A stretch of 64,000 bases of DNA from Charina bottae (lineage: Eukaryota > Chordata > Lepidosauria > Squamata > Charinaidae): NCBI GenBank assembly GCA_023362775.1, contig JALMGJ010000012.1, forward strand, positions 21,658,001 to 21,722,000, in the 5' to 3' direction. The notes under the pieces are model-generated. The model did no database searches and was not told where the DNA came from. It worked only from the letters and a program-made list of their open reading frames with translations. Made by a program: the position numbers and the translations under genes. Shown piece by piece: positions 27,001-39,827 of the stretch; position 1 is the first letter of the stretch, and every line of letters begins with the position of its first letter.

Positions 27001-27600
27001 ATGTTCAACACACGAATGTCTGCAAAAACATGTTATTTTGGTGTTGCCAGCAGGAAGTAGAGGTAATCCAGAGTGTCCATGTTCTGGATTTTGGATCAAG
27101 AAGTTATCATTACTAGGAACAGCCTGCTATGGGATTGTACATTAACAATAATTTTCTATTAGCATTATGATAAAATAAAAACCTCTCCCCTGAGTTATTC
27201 CATAAAGTTCAGCATAAAAGCAAAATCTCCGCTGATGAACAACAACTTTACAAATGATCTCTGTATCTGTTGGTTCATTGGACACATCCCTTTAGAATGA
27301 GGGCATCTGGTAAAAGGGACTACTGTACTCTTGAGACCTTTTCTTCATACGGTCCCACCTTTTCCATTTTATCATTGCAATTCGGTGCTATTTCTTTGTC
27401 CCATTTACTCATTCACCAAGGTAAGAACTTTGTAGAAATTTCTGTAGAGCAATATTTTTCTATCATGTTTTTTTTAAAACAGATGAAAAGCTACTGTTGT
27501 TTAATTTTATTACAGGTCTTAATTTACTGCACCAATTTTGTGTTGGTGGTAATAAAAAGAACATATAACCCCTGCCCAATGTTTATTCTATCCAGTAATG
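24029..27600. other. Non-coding stretch
   Basis: No exon or well-preserved mobile element was recognised. The frames at 24360-24545 and 26753-27145 have no recognisable domain. Confidence 0.5.
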
Positions 27601-27607
27601 TACATTT

Positions 27608-29937
27608 TGTTGTTGTTCAGTCGTTCAGTCGTGTCCGACTCTTCGTGACCTCATGGACCATAGCACGCCAGGCCTTCCTGTCCTCCACTGTCTCTCGGAG
27701 TTTACTCAAATTCATGTTCATTACATCGGTGATGCTATCTAACCATCTCATCCTCTGCCGTCCCCTTCTCCTTTTGCCCTCAGTCTTTCCCAGCATCAGG
27801 GTCTTTTCCAGTGAGTCCTCTCTTCTCATTAGGTGGCCAAAGTATTTGAGCTTCAGCTTCAGCATCTGTCCTTCCAATGAGCAGTCAGGGTTGATTTCCT
27901 TTAGGATTGACTGGTTTGACCTCCTTGCAGTCCAAGGGACTCTCAAGAGTCTTCTCCAGCACCACAGCTCGAAAGCATCAATTCTTCGGCGCTCAGCCTT
28001 CCTTATGGTCCAACTCTCACAGCCATACATTGCTACTGGAAAAACCATAGCTTTAACTATACGGACCTTTGTCGGCAAGGTGATGTCTCTGCTTTTTAAT
28101 ATGCTGTCTAGGTTTGCCATAGCTTTCCTTCCAAGGAGCAAGCGTCTTTTAATTTCATGGCTGCAGTCACCGTCTGCGGTGATCTTGGAGCCCAAGAAAA
28201 TAAAATCTGTCACTGCTTCCATTTCTTCCCCTTCTATTTGCCAGGAAGTGATGGGACCAGATGCCATGATCTGGGTTTTTTTAATGTTGAGTTTCAAGCC
28301 AGCTTTTGCACTCTCCTCTTTCACCCTCATCAAGAGGCTCTTTAGTTCCTCTTCACTTTCTGCCATTAGGGTGGTATCGTCTGCATATCTGAGGTTGTTG
28401 ATATTTTTCCCGGCAATCTTAACTCCGGCTTGTGATTCATCCAGCCCGGCATTTCTCATGATGTACTCTGCATATAAGTTAAATAAGCAGGGTGATAATA
28501 TACAGCCTTGTCGTACTCCTTTCCCAATTTTGAACCAGTCGGTTGTTCCATGTCCGGTTCTAACTGTTGCTTCTTGACCCACATACAGGTTTCTCAGGAG
28601 ACAGGTAAGGTGGTCTGGTACTCCCATCTCTTTAAGACTTTGCCACAGTTTGTTGTGATCCACACAATCAAAGGCTTTAGCGTAGTCAATGAAGCAGAAG
28701 TAGATGTTTTTCTGGAACTCTCTTGCTTTTTCCATGATCCAGCGAATGTTGGCAATCTGATCTCTAGTTCCTCTGCCTCTTCGAAACCCAGCTTGCACTT
28801 CTGGTAGTTCTCGGTTCACATGCTGCTGAAGCCTAGCTTGTAGGATTTTGAGCATAACCTTGCTGGCATGTGAAATGAGCGCAATTGTACGGTAGTTTGA
28901 ACATTCTTTGGCATTGCCTTTCTTTGGAATTGGAACGTAAACTGACCTTTTCCAATCCTGTGGCCACTGTTGAGTTTTCCAAATTTGTTGGCATATTGAG
29001 TGCAGCACTTTAACAGCATCATCTTTTAGGATTTTAAATAGCTCAGCTGGGATACTGTCTTCTCCGCTAGCTTTGTTGTTAGTAATGCTTCCTAAGGCCC
29101 ACTTGACTTCACTCTCTAGGATGTCCGGCTCAAGGTCAGTGACCACACCATCGTATTTATCAGGGATATTAAGATCTTTCTTGTATAGTTCTTCTGTGTA
29201 TTCTTGCCACCTCTTCTTAATCTCTTCTGCTTCTGTTAGGTCCCTGCCTTTTTTGTCCTTTATCATGCCCATCTTTGCACAAAACGTTCCCTTGATATCT
29301 CTGATTTTCTTGAAGAGATCTCTAGTCTTCCCCATTCTATTGTTTTCCTCGATTTCTTTGCATTGTTCATTTAAGAAGGCCTTCTTATCTCTCCTTGCTA
29401 TTCTCTGGAATTCTGCATTCAGTTGTTTATATCTTTCCCTTTCTCCCTTGCCTTTTGCTTCCCTTCTTTCCTCAGCTATTTGTAAAGCCTCATCAGTCAG
29501 CCACTTTGCTTTCTTGCATTTCTTTTTCTTTGGGATGGTTTTAGCTGCTGCCTCCTGTACAATGTTACGAACCTCCATCCATAGTTCTTCAGGCACTCTG
29601 TCTACCAGATCTAATCCTTTAAATCTATTCCTCACCTCCACTGTATATTCATAAGGGATATGATTTAGGTCATACCTGATTGGTCTAGTGGTTTTCTCTA
29701 CGTTCTTCAATTTAAGCCTAAATTTTGCAATAAGAAGCTCATGATCTGAGCCACAGTCAGCTCCAGGTCTTGTTTTTGCTGATTGTATAGAGCTTCTCCA
29801 TCTTTGGCTGCAAAGTATATAATCAATCTGATTTCGGTATTGACCATCTGGTGATGTCCATGTGTAGAGTCGTCTCTTGTGTTGTTGGAAAAGAGTGTTT
29901 GCTATGACCAGCGTGTTCTCTTGACAAAACATCTAAT
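27608..29937 (-). mobile_element. BovB LINE (RTE clade), 5'-truncated in the endonuclease domain
   Basis: A 2.33-kb minus-strand copy with the (AAC)n 3' tail at its left edge, truncated within the apurinic endonuclease domain. No unambiguous TSD was found. Its nucleotide sequence is very close to the copy at 19.2-21.2 kb, and because the frame is still open it is the younger or better-preserved of the two. Confidence 0.93.
27617..29932 (-). CDS. BovB ORF2 fragment: endonuclease C-terminus plus complete reverse transcriptase
   Basis: 771 codons are open to the natural stop (VTKSRTRLND). Residues 1-70 are the end of the APE-type endonuclease, with the QIDYIL block and the SDH motif at 62-64. 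RT motif A is CFIDYAKAFDCVDHNKLW, motif B is GVRQGCILSPCLFNLYAEYI, and the catalytic YADD is at 516-519. The C-terminal region carries TARRSNQSILKEINPDCSLE and RKAERRRIDAFELWCWRRLL. The first Met is only the first ATG in the truncated copy, not a native start. A 5'-truncated insertion with no promoter is not expected to be translated, but the RT core is intact. Confidence 0.88.
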   Translation of the reverse strand: MFCQENTLVIANTLFQQHKRRLYTWTSPDGQYRNQIDYILCSQRWRSSIQSAKTRPGADCGSDHELLIAKFRLKLKNVEKTTRPIRYDLNHIPYEYTVEVRNRFKGLDLVDRVPEELWMEVRNIVQEAAAKTIPKKKKCKKAKWLTDEALQIAEERREAKGKGERERYKQLNAEFQRIARRDKKAFLNEQCKEIEENNRMGKTRDLFKKIRDIKGTFCAKMGMIKDKKGRDLTEAEEIKKRWQEYTEELYKKDLNIPDKYDGVVTDLEPDILESEVKWALGSITNNKASGEDSIPAELFKILKDDAVKVLHSICQQIWKTQQWPQDWKRSVYVPIPKKGNAKECSNYRTIALISHASKVMLKILQARLQQHVNRELPEVQAGFRRGRGTRDQIANIRWIMEKAREFQKNIYFCFIDYAKAFDCVDHNKLWQSLKEMGVPDHLTCLLRNLYVGQEATVRTGHGTTDWFKIGKGVRQGCILSPCLFNLYAEYIMRNAGLDESQAGVKIAGKNINNLRYADDTTLMAESEEELKSLLMRVKEESAKAGLKLNIKKTQIMASGPITSWQIEGEEMEAVTDFIFLGSKITADGDCSHEIKRRLLLGRKAMANLDSILKSRDITLPTKVRIVKAMVFPVAMYGCESWTIRKAERRRIDAFELWCWRRLLRVPWTARRSNQSILKEINPDCSLEGQMLKLKLKYFGHLMRREDSLEKTLMLGKTEGKRRRGRQRMRWLDSITDVMNMNLSKLRETVEDRKAWRAMVHEVTKSRTRLND

Positions 29938-30427
29938 CTCAAAAATAAAGCAGCCAGCAGCCAGAAATAACTGTATGCATCAGGCTATGCTTGAAAAAAG
30001 ATCTTTGTATTTCCAAAATATTCCTGTCACTGGAGAATCATAAACTACGTCAAACTTAATTGTTCTCATAAATTGTATAGCCAGATCTTCATTTAGTTGA
30101 ACTAATTTAACAGAAGATGCCACATGGAACAGAACGTTGATATTTTTAAACTATCTGCTGTTAATCCACAGGATGCATACTAGAAGACTGCTGGAAGAGA
30201 GGGGAAAGAGAAGATGCTCAAGCATGTCTATTAAACTAAGGGCAAAGCAAGCCAGAAGGGAAGATTTTCTTGCTAGATTCAGCTTTGTTCATTTAGAAAT
30301 GTAAGAATACACTTCTGACCTTTGTTACCCACTTTAACTTTAGACAAATTTTGTAATCTTTTTTTGCAGAGCCACACTTTCTAGAACTAGTGGTCAAAGC
30401 AGAATTCCATATGTCTACCTTGTAGAC
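29938..30427. other. Non-coding stretch
   Basis: Unique-looking AT-rich sequence between the BovB copy and the palindromic MITE; no gene seen. Confidence 0.5.
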
Positions 30428-30562
30428 CAGTGTTTCTCAACCTTGGCAACTTTAAGATATGTGGACTTCAACTCCCAGAGTTCTCCAGCCAGCCATGCTG
30501 GCTGGGGAACTCTAGGAGTTGAAGTCCACATATCTTAAAGTTGCCAAGGTTGAGAAACACTG
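30428..30562. mobile_element. Palindromic hAT-type MITE
   Basis: 135 bp that are almost one long inverted repeat: cagtgtttctcaaccttggc at the left and its reverse complement at the right, with a short centre (ccagccatgctggctgg). Flanks ttgtagac (30420-30427) and ctgtagac (30563-30570) form an 8-bp TSD with one mismatch, as expected for hAT elements. CAG...CTG termini also fit. Non-coding. Confidence 0.88.
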
Positions 30563-31389
30563 CTGTAGACACATTAACAAATAAACTATGAAAGAGAGGG
30601 AAAACAAATGTAGAATAAAACCAGATAACAAATGTGGAATAAAAACATTTTTGTTCTGCTGTTCTTCTTTGTTGGTAAGGAGAAGAAAGCACAGAAAACA
30701 AAATATATACAAAATGTGAATGGAAAACTCCCATGAACATGTGTCAGGTTTCCCCTTGAACACCAGGTAATAATATGCACATTATGAGAAACAGGAGTTG
30801 AACTAAACCAATGAAACTATATATTCTTTCAGTACGAAACTTACATGTGTTGTTTAATTTAGGAGAAAGGAGACCATCTTAATATTAGGGAGACTTCTGA
30901 AATTAGTTGACATGTGACAATAACTACAGGTAGTCCTTACTTAATGACCATTTGTTTAGTGATGGTTCAGACTTACAACGGTGCTGAAAAACCCGACTTA
31001 CAACCAGTGCTCAAACTTAAAACCACTGCAGCGTCCCCGCGGTCACGATTTGGGTGCTTCGCAGCCAGTTCACATTTATGACCATCGCAGTGTTTGTGGT
31101 CACGTAATCGCCATTTTTTACCTTCCCGGCCGGCTTCTAGCAAGCAAATTCAATGGGGAACCGTGTGGTTCACTTAACGACCACGGTGATTCGCTTAATG
31201 ACAGCCACCAAATGGTTGTAAAATTGGGTTTGATTCGCTTAATGACCGATTCGCTTAGCAACTACCCCCAGAGATGAGGTTAGCCCAATCGCTCCTGGCC
31301 TTCCAGATGAATTTGAAGACCCGGCTCTGCCACCTGGCTTGGGGCGAGGAGAGGAGTAGGCATGTCTGGGGATGGCTAGTGCCCTAGAG

Positions 31390-31603
31390 CAGGGGTGCCC
31401 AACCTGTGGGCCGCGGCCTGTTAGGAAGTGGGCCGCGGGACTTCTGCCTGCAAACCCCCCCGGTGCACGCAATTGTCTCCCACCTGCAAACCCCACCCCC
31501 GGTGCACGCAATTGGCTCCCGCCTGCAAACCCCGCCCCCCCGTCCCGTGGAAAAATTGTCTTCCACGACTGGTCCCTGGTGCCAAAAAGGTTCGGTACCC
31601 CTG
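31390..31603. mobile_element. hAT-type MITE with perfect 8-bp TSD
   Basis: Termini CAGGGGTGCCCAACC and ggttcggtaCCCCTG are flanked by identical ccctagag octamers at 31382-31389 and 31604-31611. The inside is GC-rich (gggccgcggcctgttagg) and contains a roughly 47-bp imperfect tandem repeat built on ggtgcacgcaattg. Non-coding; short frames on both strands are artefacts of its GC-rich composition. Confidence 0.92.
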
Positions 31604-31717
31604 CCCTAGAGTGATCATTGCATACAAGGACTGAATTGGACATCAGCCATTGGATTTCATTTTTATTTTTATTTATATTTATTTTTAGCTCTAATTGTAT
31701 TTTATATATTGTAATTT

Positions 31718-32035
31718 GGGGCGCAATGGCTCAGTGGTTAAGACACCAGGATTGTCGATCGGAAGGTCAGCAGTTCAAGACCCGAGTGCTGCGTGACGGA
31801 GTGAGCTCCCGACTCGCCCCAGCTCTTGCCAACCTAGCAATTTGAAAGCATGCAAATGCAAGTAGATAAATAGGTACCACTTCGGTGGGTAGGTAACAGC
31901 GTTCCGCGTGCGTCATGCCGGCCACATGACCACGGAAGCATCTTCAGACAGCGCTGCCTCTTCGGCTAAGAAATGGAGATGAGCACCACCCCCTAGAATC
32001 GGACACGACTGTGCAGGGGAAAACCTTTAGCTTTA
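31718..32035 (+). mobile_element. tRNA-derived SINE (Sauria-type)
   Basis: Head ggggcgcaatggctcagtgg, B-box-like cagttcaagacccg, body gtaccacttcggtgggtagg, and 3' core agaatcggacacgactgtgc with an aaaacctttagcttt tail. Both flanks carry attgtatt...attgtaattt, so a TSD is likely but its exact length is blurred by the repetitive target. Confidence 0.9.
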
Positions 32036-32210
32036 TTGTATTTATTGTAATTTATATATTGTAATTTATCGTTTTATTCACTATGCTGTTGTAAACCGCC
32101 CAGAGTCCCTCCGGTGGGAGGAGATGGGCGGTGACAAATCTAATATATAAATAAATAAATAAACCAAAATGTCAGTCTCAATTGTGGACGTTAAGCGAGG
32201 ACTACCTGTA

Positions 32211-33984
<1,774 letters not shown>

Positions 33985-33989
33985 ACAGC

Positions 33990-34987
33990 AGCTTCAACAA
34001 CAGAGCCTGGCCCCTTTTCCCCAAGAGAACCCATGGAAATCTACCCACACTAACCAAGTGCTCCATTACCTGAGCAACAACCCAACCTCCCACAAGAGAA
34101 GCTGTGTAAGAACACTATTCAGACGCGCACAAACGCACTGCAGCAACCCAGAACACCAGAAAAAGGAAACAGATCATCTATACAGCATCTTCCAGCAAAA
34201 TGGATACCCACGCAACTTTATCAAAAAGTGCCTGACCACCCAACCCACTACAACACAACCAACAGAAGCTATGAAAAGGATAACACTGCCATACATCAGA
34301 AACATCTCAGAAACTACTAATAGACTGTTACAACCACACGGCATCACCGTAGCACATAAACCAACCAAAACCCTTCAGAACATCGTAAGTAACCCAAAAG
34401 ACCCAGTAGCCCAAGAAGAAAAAACAGGAGTTATTTACAACATACAGTGTAAGGACTGTAGCAGCCACTATGTAGGATAGACGGGCAGAAAACTAGCAGA
34501 GCGCATCCATGAACACCAACTAGCAGTCAGAAGACACGATGAAAACTCCTTAATTTCACAACACATGGACAGACTCAACCATACTTTCAACTGGGAAACT
34601 GTGAGCATCTTAAACCAAGCCAAATCCAAAAATGCTACAGAATTCCTGGAAGCCTGGCACTCAGACAAAGCAGCCATCAACAGACGCATAGAGGTAAACA
34701 ACATTTACATACCATTCATCAGAGATAATAGGAAAGCCAAAAGACCAGAACACCTCCTTGCCTGCAATCAACACCCAGATATGCAAAGATTAACACCAGG
34801 ATTAACACCAGAGGAACAATCAAACAGCACAATATACCCTAATCAAGGAACTATTAACTCAGTCAATCAACCAAGTAGCAAACAGCCCAATCAAGGAACT
34901 CCTAAGGAGAGAACAACACCCCCACCAACACAAGCAGGACAAGCCAGGGTATATAAACAGAGAGCAAGTCCCATTCCCTTTTCGCAC
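33990..34987 (+). pseudogene. Penelope-like protein C-terminus with GIY-YIG endonuclease, broken by a stop
   Basis: The frame begins near QQQSLAPFPQENPWKS and runs through LHYLSNNPTSHKRSCVRTLF, FQQNGYPRNFIKKCL and the endonuclease signature GVIYNIQCKDCSSHYVG. An in-frame TAG (about 34477-34480) interrupts it just before TGRKLAERIHEHQLAVRRH; the matching position in such proteins is normally glutamine, so CAG-to-TAG is likely. The frame then stays open to SPIPFSH, followed by TGA. The reverse transcriptase domain is absent. Codons 1-18 of the open frame come from flanking DNA. Confidence 0.8.
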
Positions 34988-35026
34988 TGAAGACGCTGCC
35001 TAGTCTGGCAATGAAATGTCTGCAAG
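34983..35026 (+). ncRNA. Hammerhead-ribozyme-like motif of the second Penelope-like family
   Basis: CTGAAGA (34987-34993) is followed by a short hairpin (TGCC...GGCA) and GAAA (35013-35016), then TGTC and TGCAAG. The order CUGANGA, stem II, GAAA, GUH matches a minimal hammerhead with a two-pair stem III. As in the first family there is one extra base between CUGAAGA and the stem. Hammerheads have been reported in Penelope-like retroelements (published family knowledge); activity of this copy is unknown. Confidence 0.5.
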
Positions 35027-35060
35027 AAAACAAGGCTCAGAAAGCACCAAGGACTCCACA

Positions 35061-36152
35061 ATCATTCTTGTCCCTTTCCTTCTCCCACCATGTAACTCCA
35101 AACATTCAGGAGAATGTAGCGGTTCTCCTGACCTGCCCACCCGATTTCTGTCACAGCCTCCTCATGAAGATTCAGACTACTCCTTCCTTTTACCTTTTAT
35201 TAATTCAGCGTTATATACTGCTTAGCCAGGACTTTCTGTTCCACAGACGTCATCTCGTAAAGATTACCAATTAAATATCTGGGCTGGTATTCCACTTTCC
35301 ACTGGTAAGGTCCTTCTCCAACACATATGGGCTTGGTGATCTGAAGCATCCATACCCTTTCCTCCCACATACTGCAGGCTGGAAACTTCACCCCTGCAGC
35401 AGCAAGCATGAGGCAACAGCCCAGCCAGCTCCACAACGCCTGAGTCTATGTAGTAGCACTTTGGTGCTGGGACCTTGCAAGCCCATCCCGGCCCATATGC
35501 ATACTAGACTGACAGTTCTAAATACACCATCAAGTGTGGTGCAGGGGTAAACATTTTGGACTAGGACCATGGAGACTTAGGTTCTAATCTGCTTTTAGCC
35601 ATGGACTCTGGGCCTGGCAACATCTCTCAGCCCAACCTCCTCACTGTTGCAGGGAAAAGAAATGCAATGTGTGCCTCCTTGAGGTCTTGGAGGAAGGGGT
35701 GATATAAATCTAACTAACCAACTAGTAATTACATTAAATAAAATTACTGCTATGGTGAAGCAGAAATTGTGCATCAATCAATGTATCAGTACTGTTACAT
35801 CGAGACAGCTTTAAAATTAATGACATTAAATATGGTACATTTTCTGTGAATTTCTGCACAAACATTTTTATTGTTAATATAGTTACCGGAGGAAAACTGT
35901 CATGTAATACAATTTAAGAGGTAATTGAAAGCTTTTGACCTACCCTTGTAGTGAAGAAAAGAATCTTCTTTAATTTGAAAACTGAAAGGGATTTCAAATA
36001 GGTCAACCATTAAGGATTAGGATACTGGGCCAAATGGAAATCTTGGAACATGGACATAGGGAAAGTGTCTGCAGCAAATGAGCTAGGTGAGGCCATATAT
36101 AGATGCAATAAGATGATAATGTTTCTTTATTGGATAGCGCTAGTTCTTCAAT
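35061..36152. other. WDR7 intron segment
   Basis: Non-coding; no clear element was recognised. Part of 35061-35230 may still belong to the second Penelope-like element's 3' region. Confidence 0.45.
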
Positions 36153-36166
36153 ATAGTACCTGAATA

Positions 36167-36766
36167 CATTCATTAATGTAAAATATATTACAAACTTGAG
36201 TTCCATTCAAACCGGAATTATTTTTATTAGGAATATTGGAAGAACAAACAGGAAAACAATTTATAAAAATTATGCAATATATGATTACAGCAGCAAGACT
36301 TGTTTATGCACAAAATTGGAAAAATCAAATTTTACCTACAATACAAGATTGGATGTTAAAATTGATGGATATGGCTGAAAATGATAAACTAACATGTTTA
36401 TTAAAAGAAAATTCAAACTATTACTTTCTTAAAGAGTGGAAACCATTAACGGACTATTTGCAACATGCAGGAGGGACAAAGCTTATATGGGGTTTTGAAG
36501 ATTAAATTATGGATAAATTGATATATTAGACAAGAAATGTTTTTAAATGTTATATATAGAGCTAGCATGTATGATAAAATATTTTTTAAATACTATGACC
36601 AGAGATAAATCGGAAGTTGACCAATTTCTATGTCTTATCTTTTCCTTTTTTTCTTTACTTTTCTACACTCTTTTTCTTCTTTCTTTGATTTTTATTTCTA
36701 TTTCTTTTTCATTTCTACCTTTTAACTATGTATATTAAAAACTTTAATAAAATTTTGGAAAAAAAA
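36167..36766 (+). mobile_element. L1 LINE 3' end, 5'-truncated, with 14-bp TSD
   Basis: Direct repeats atagtacctgaata at 36153-36166 and 36767-36780 bracket the copy, which ends in actttaataaaattttgg and a short poly-A. It carries the C-terminus of L1 ORF2 (36236-36505 or slightly upstream: FIKIMQYMITAARLVYAQNW, LLKENSNYYFLKEWKPLTDY) to its TAA, then a pyrimidine-rich 3' UTR. Textbook 5'-truncated L1 insertion; the clear TSD and open frame suggest it is young. Confidence 0.92.
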
Positions 36767-36780
36767 ATAGTACCTGAATA

Positions 36781-39700
36781 TATCTGGTTTACCATCTGCT
36801 AGAGTTACACTGGATGGATATCACTTACCGAGGAGTAACTACTACCATTTATTGGGTCCTTATCCCTCTTGCAGAAAAATCTGAGAAATGATCAGTCTCA
36901 TATAATGGGTTGATAGTACCCTTAAAAAAATTCTCTAGGATCCGAAGAATGTGCTAAGTATCAGTAATCAATCTACTCTTTCGTACATCACGACTGCATA
37001 ACAAAAATTAGTTGGATTTATGTCAGATTGGTTTCTACTCAGGTTCTGGCGCTAAAATTGTCCTAGTCTCCCCACGCCCCACTGTGAACTCATTTCTTTC
37101 AGGGTTAATCTGTTGAGCGATTCTATTCTAGGGACACAACAGAAACAAGCAGGGTATGGCCAGAACCAAAAGTGAATGCAATACTTATTTGTTCTCTAAC
37201 ACCTCTTTATCTTCTCCCTCTCTAATAAATGGATTTCTAGAACATATCTAGGTGATCTTACCAGATGTCTCAAAGGTCAAGTCCTCCTTACAGGGGCTTG
37301 AAGTAGGGCAAGGCTGCATGAAATTAGCCCAAGGGCCACAAAATAACACTCTCGATCAGGTTAACCTTGCTATCCGTAATATTATCACAAAACATTTATC
37401 AGCTTTAAGTATCTGAAAGTGTTAAAAACTACTTCAACAGAAATACCTTGATGCATTGTGATAATATTACAGAGGGTCCAATTCGTGTCCCCAGATCTAC
37501 AAACTATTTTGCAATTAGGATGTGTCCATGGTATAAGCTTTTCATAAAGGAAATGAAGTCTTGATATTACCGGAAACTCCAAACCTTAAACCTATCAAGA
37601 TTGCTCCTAAAATACACTGAGTCTGATTTATCTCACTTGGTAGCATAATCAGGCAAAATACTCTTCTGCACTGAAGTGGTAGGCTTAGTAATTAAAACTT
37701 CTGCTCTATTCTGCTATATCCAAATTTCTGAAATTCTGAATCAAGAGGTTGTAAAATCTTTTTTTTTAATAGGATAAGTGACATCCCCTTACCATGTACC
37801 ACACCCAAAATAAAAAAGGGAGACAAAAAAGGGGATACAATACTATTAACAATTACTCAGGATTGAGTAACATACTTATCTACAATATAACACCAATATG
37901 ACTTTTGCATATTAATTTTATTTTTTTGGCCTTTGCATACACCTGAAAAACTATACAAACCCTGGCTCCTAATGCTGACTAGACATCTAAGGATGTCTAG
38001 ATACAGTATCTTTATTTACAAAGGTCTTCAGAGCAGCATTCTTGATTATATCCTTTTCTGAATTCTTTGCTCACCAGATACATTCTGTTTTTGTACTTCA
38101 TCTTCTTTTTTGCTATCAACAACAATTCTTATAATAATTCAAACGTGGCCAGTGATGCTCCAGCTCATTCAGGGTTGATTTAAAATTTACAACTCCACAT
38201 AGTCACCATCACAAGATCTTGCTCATGTTAGCATGCCCTGCTGTAGGCACAATACGTAACAGCCCCTGCATCCATCCATTTTCATAGGTATGTATAGTTT
38301 TCACTTCATCCATTATGGTTTATTGTAAAGTGTGAACCTAGCATTGTGAATTCACACATTACATTAAGGCATAATGACAAAATGTGGTTTGCTTGGTTTT
38401 GGTTTAGTGCAAAGTTTCTCAGACTTTCTGGTATCATAACCCCTAAAATAGTAAATGTAATTATGAGATCCACATCACGAATACAGTTTAAGAACATCTG
38501 AGTCAGGGTATTGTGTGAATCCAAACAATTGTTTCTTTAATATATCATAGTTAAATAAACAATGGCTTAGCACAACCATTTTCTTAACTGCCAATTTATC
38601 AAATGAATTTGGAAATACTTCATTTTCTAATTAATCATTCACTATATCATTAATATCAACATATGTTTAATTTCTGTAAGATGGGAAAATTTAAGATACT
38701 GCCTAGAGACCATTAAAACCAACCTGCAAATAAAAGGAACTAAGCACGTGCAACATAAGATAACATAGAACCAACCCTAATTCTTTTCTTAGATACCTAA
38801 ACCAGAGACAGAGGCACCTCTCAATCTGAGGATGTTCAGTGCAGCAAATAACATGAATGCACTGGGCCCAATTTATTGGGGATTTCTCCAGAGCAAGATA
38901 TACTGATAGAGGGAGGATGGGATGTGCATAGGGACTGAAATGTTGTTTTGTATAGTTCCCATTCATTTCAATGAGTCTTCAGTAGTGGAAATTGCCAGTG
39001 GCAGGTCTTCATTGAATCTTATTTCCAAACACCATAAAGTTCTGGGATATGCATCTTTTCATACGCAGGCTGATATATAATGATCTTGCTGAATTAAGGC
39101 TCATATAATTCTCAGGAGCTTCTGCTATCTTTAACATTTTCAAAATGTCAAAAACTACATTACCCTATGCCTAACCCAATTATTGCGTCTATTATTTCAT
39201 TGTTTCAGCTTGTAGGATTTCCGTCTGGCATCTTAATGAGCACCTACAATTGACTGCAATATTAAACAGCAGAAGACAGAACCTCATATACGCAAGCTAT
39301 GATACATGCAAAATGGCTCAAGAAAGCAGAAAGGCATGGGGATGCTTCTAAACTGGCCAACTCCAAGTGAGTTGAAATTCAGTTCCCATAATCTGTAGGC
39401 TGTTGGTTTGCAAGTCATGGTGACTATGGGGATTATGGGAGCTGAAATCCCATGTATTTATATGACACCTGATTGTGGAAGGCTGGTATAAAAAATAATG
39501 TATTATATATGTGGTGGCTAGTCCAAGCATTCCCAGAACTCATTAGGAATTAGACTACAACAACTGTCCTCTAATGCATATTTAAAAAATAACAGTAACA
39601 AAGTACACCACACCAAAGAACTGGGATAAACTGTGGCTTCACAATTACAGATTTCTGTAACATATCTAAATTCTAAAAAATACTTGGAAATGTAGATGCC

Positions 39701-39819
39701 TTAAGTCATTTCTGTAACATAAGCTTTAAAACTGTAAGAAGAGGACCATTATTTTAGCAGGTACAGAACCAAGATATGCAATGTATACTAAATGTATACC
39801 AAAATGAGATGCTCTCTTT
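36781..39819. other. WDR7 intron segment
   Basis: Non-coding. At about 39350-39490 an imperfect palindrome (gttgaaattcagttcccata versus tatgggagctgaaatccca) suggests a decayed hAT-type MITE. Nothing else was recognised. Confidence 0.5.
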
Positions 39820-39827
39820 TACTAGGG

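Larger units (their letters stand above)
31262..32163 (+). mobile_element. CR1/L2-type LINE 3' end, interrupted by a MITE and a SINE
   Basis: Starts in C-terminal coding sequence (ttgaagacccggctctgcca), runs through an AT-rich 3' UTR and ends with taaaccgcccagagtccctc, ggagatgggcggtgacaaat and (AAAT)n at 32150-32163. Two younger elements sit within it, at 31390-31603 and 31718-32035. Confidence 0.85.
30927..32208. mobile_element. Mariner/Tigger-type MITE with nested insertions
   Basis: Inverted termini CAGGTAGTCCT (30927) and AGGACTACCTG (ending 32208) are each bordered by TA (30925-30926 and 32209-32210), the Tc1/mariner-superfamily target. The body has repeated cacttaacgaccac/cgcttaatgac motifs. 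A L2-type 3' end has inserted after about 31262, separating the last 40 or so bases of the MITE from the rest. A related unit lies at 63294-63732. No transposase is present. Confidence 0.82.
33985..35060 (+). mobile_element. Second Penelope-like element family, 5'-truncated
   Basis: Contains the C-terminal third of a Penelope-type protein with a GIY-YIG endonuclease block, then a 3' region with a hammerhead-like motif (34983-35026). It is clearly a different family from the 40-46 kb dimer, with little sequence identity, and it resembles the Neptune/Poseidon-type branch by its GVIYNIQCKDCSSHYVG block (inference). The 5' edge lies at about 33985, where coding homology begins; the 3' edge is not marked by a TSD. 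Confidence 0.75.

Noticed and set aside
27270..28577. 435-codon open frame on the plus strand
   Set aside because: It lies antisense to the BovB reverse transcriptase; the same antisense frames recur over the other BovB copy. No recognisable protein.
29073..29654. 193-codon plus-strand frame
   Set aside because: Also antisense to BovB ORF2.
31239..31643. Overlapping GC-rich frames on both strands
   Set aside because: They lie over the hAT MITE and its L2 host and reflect base composition.
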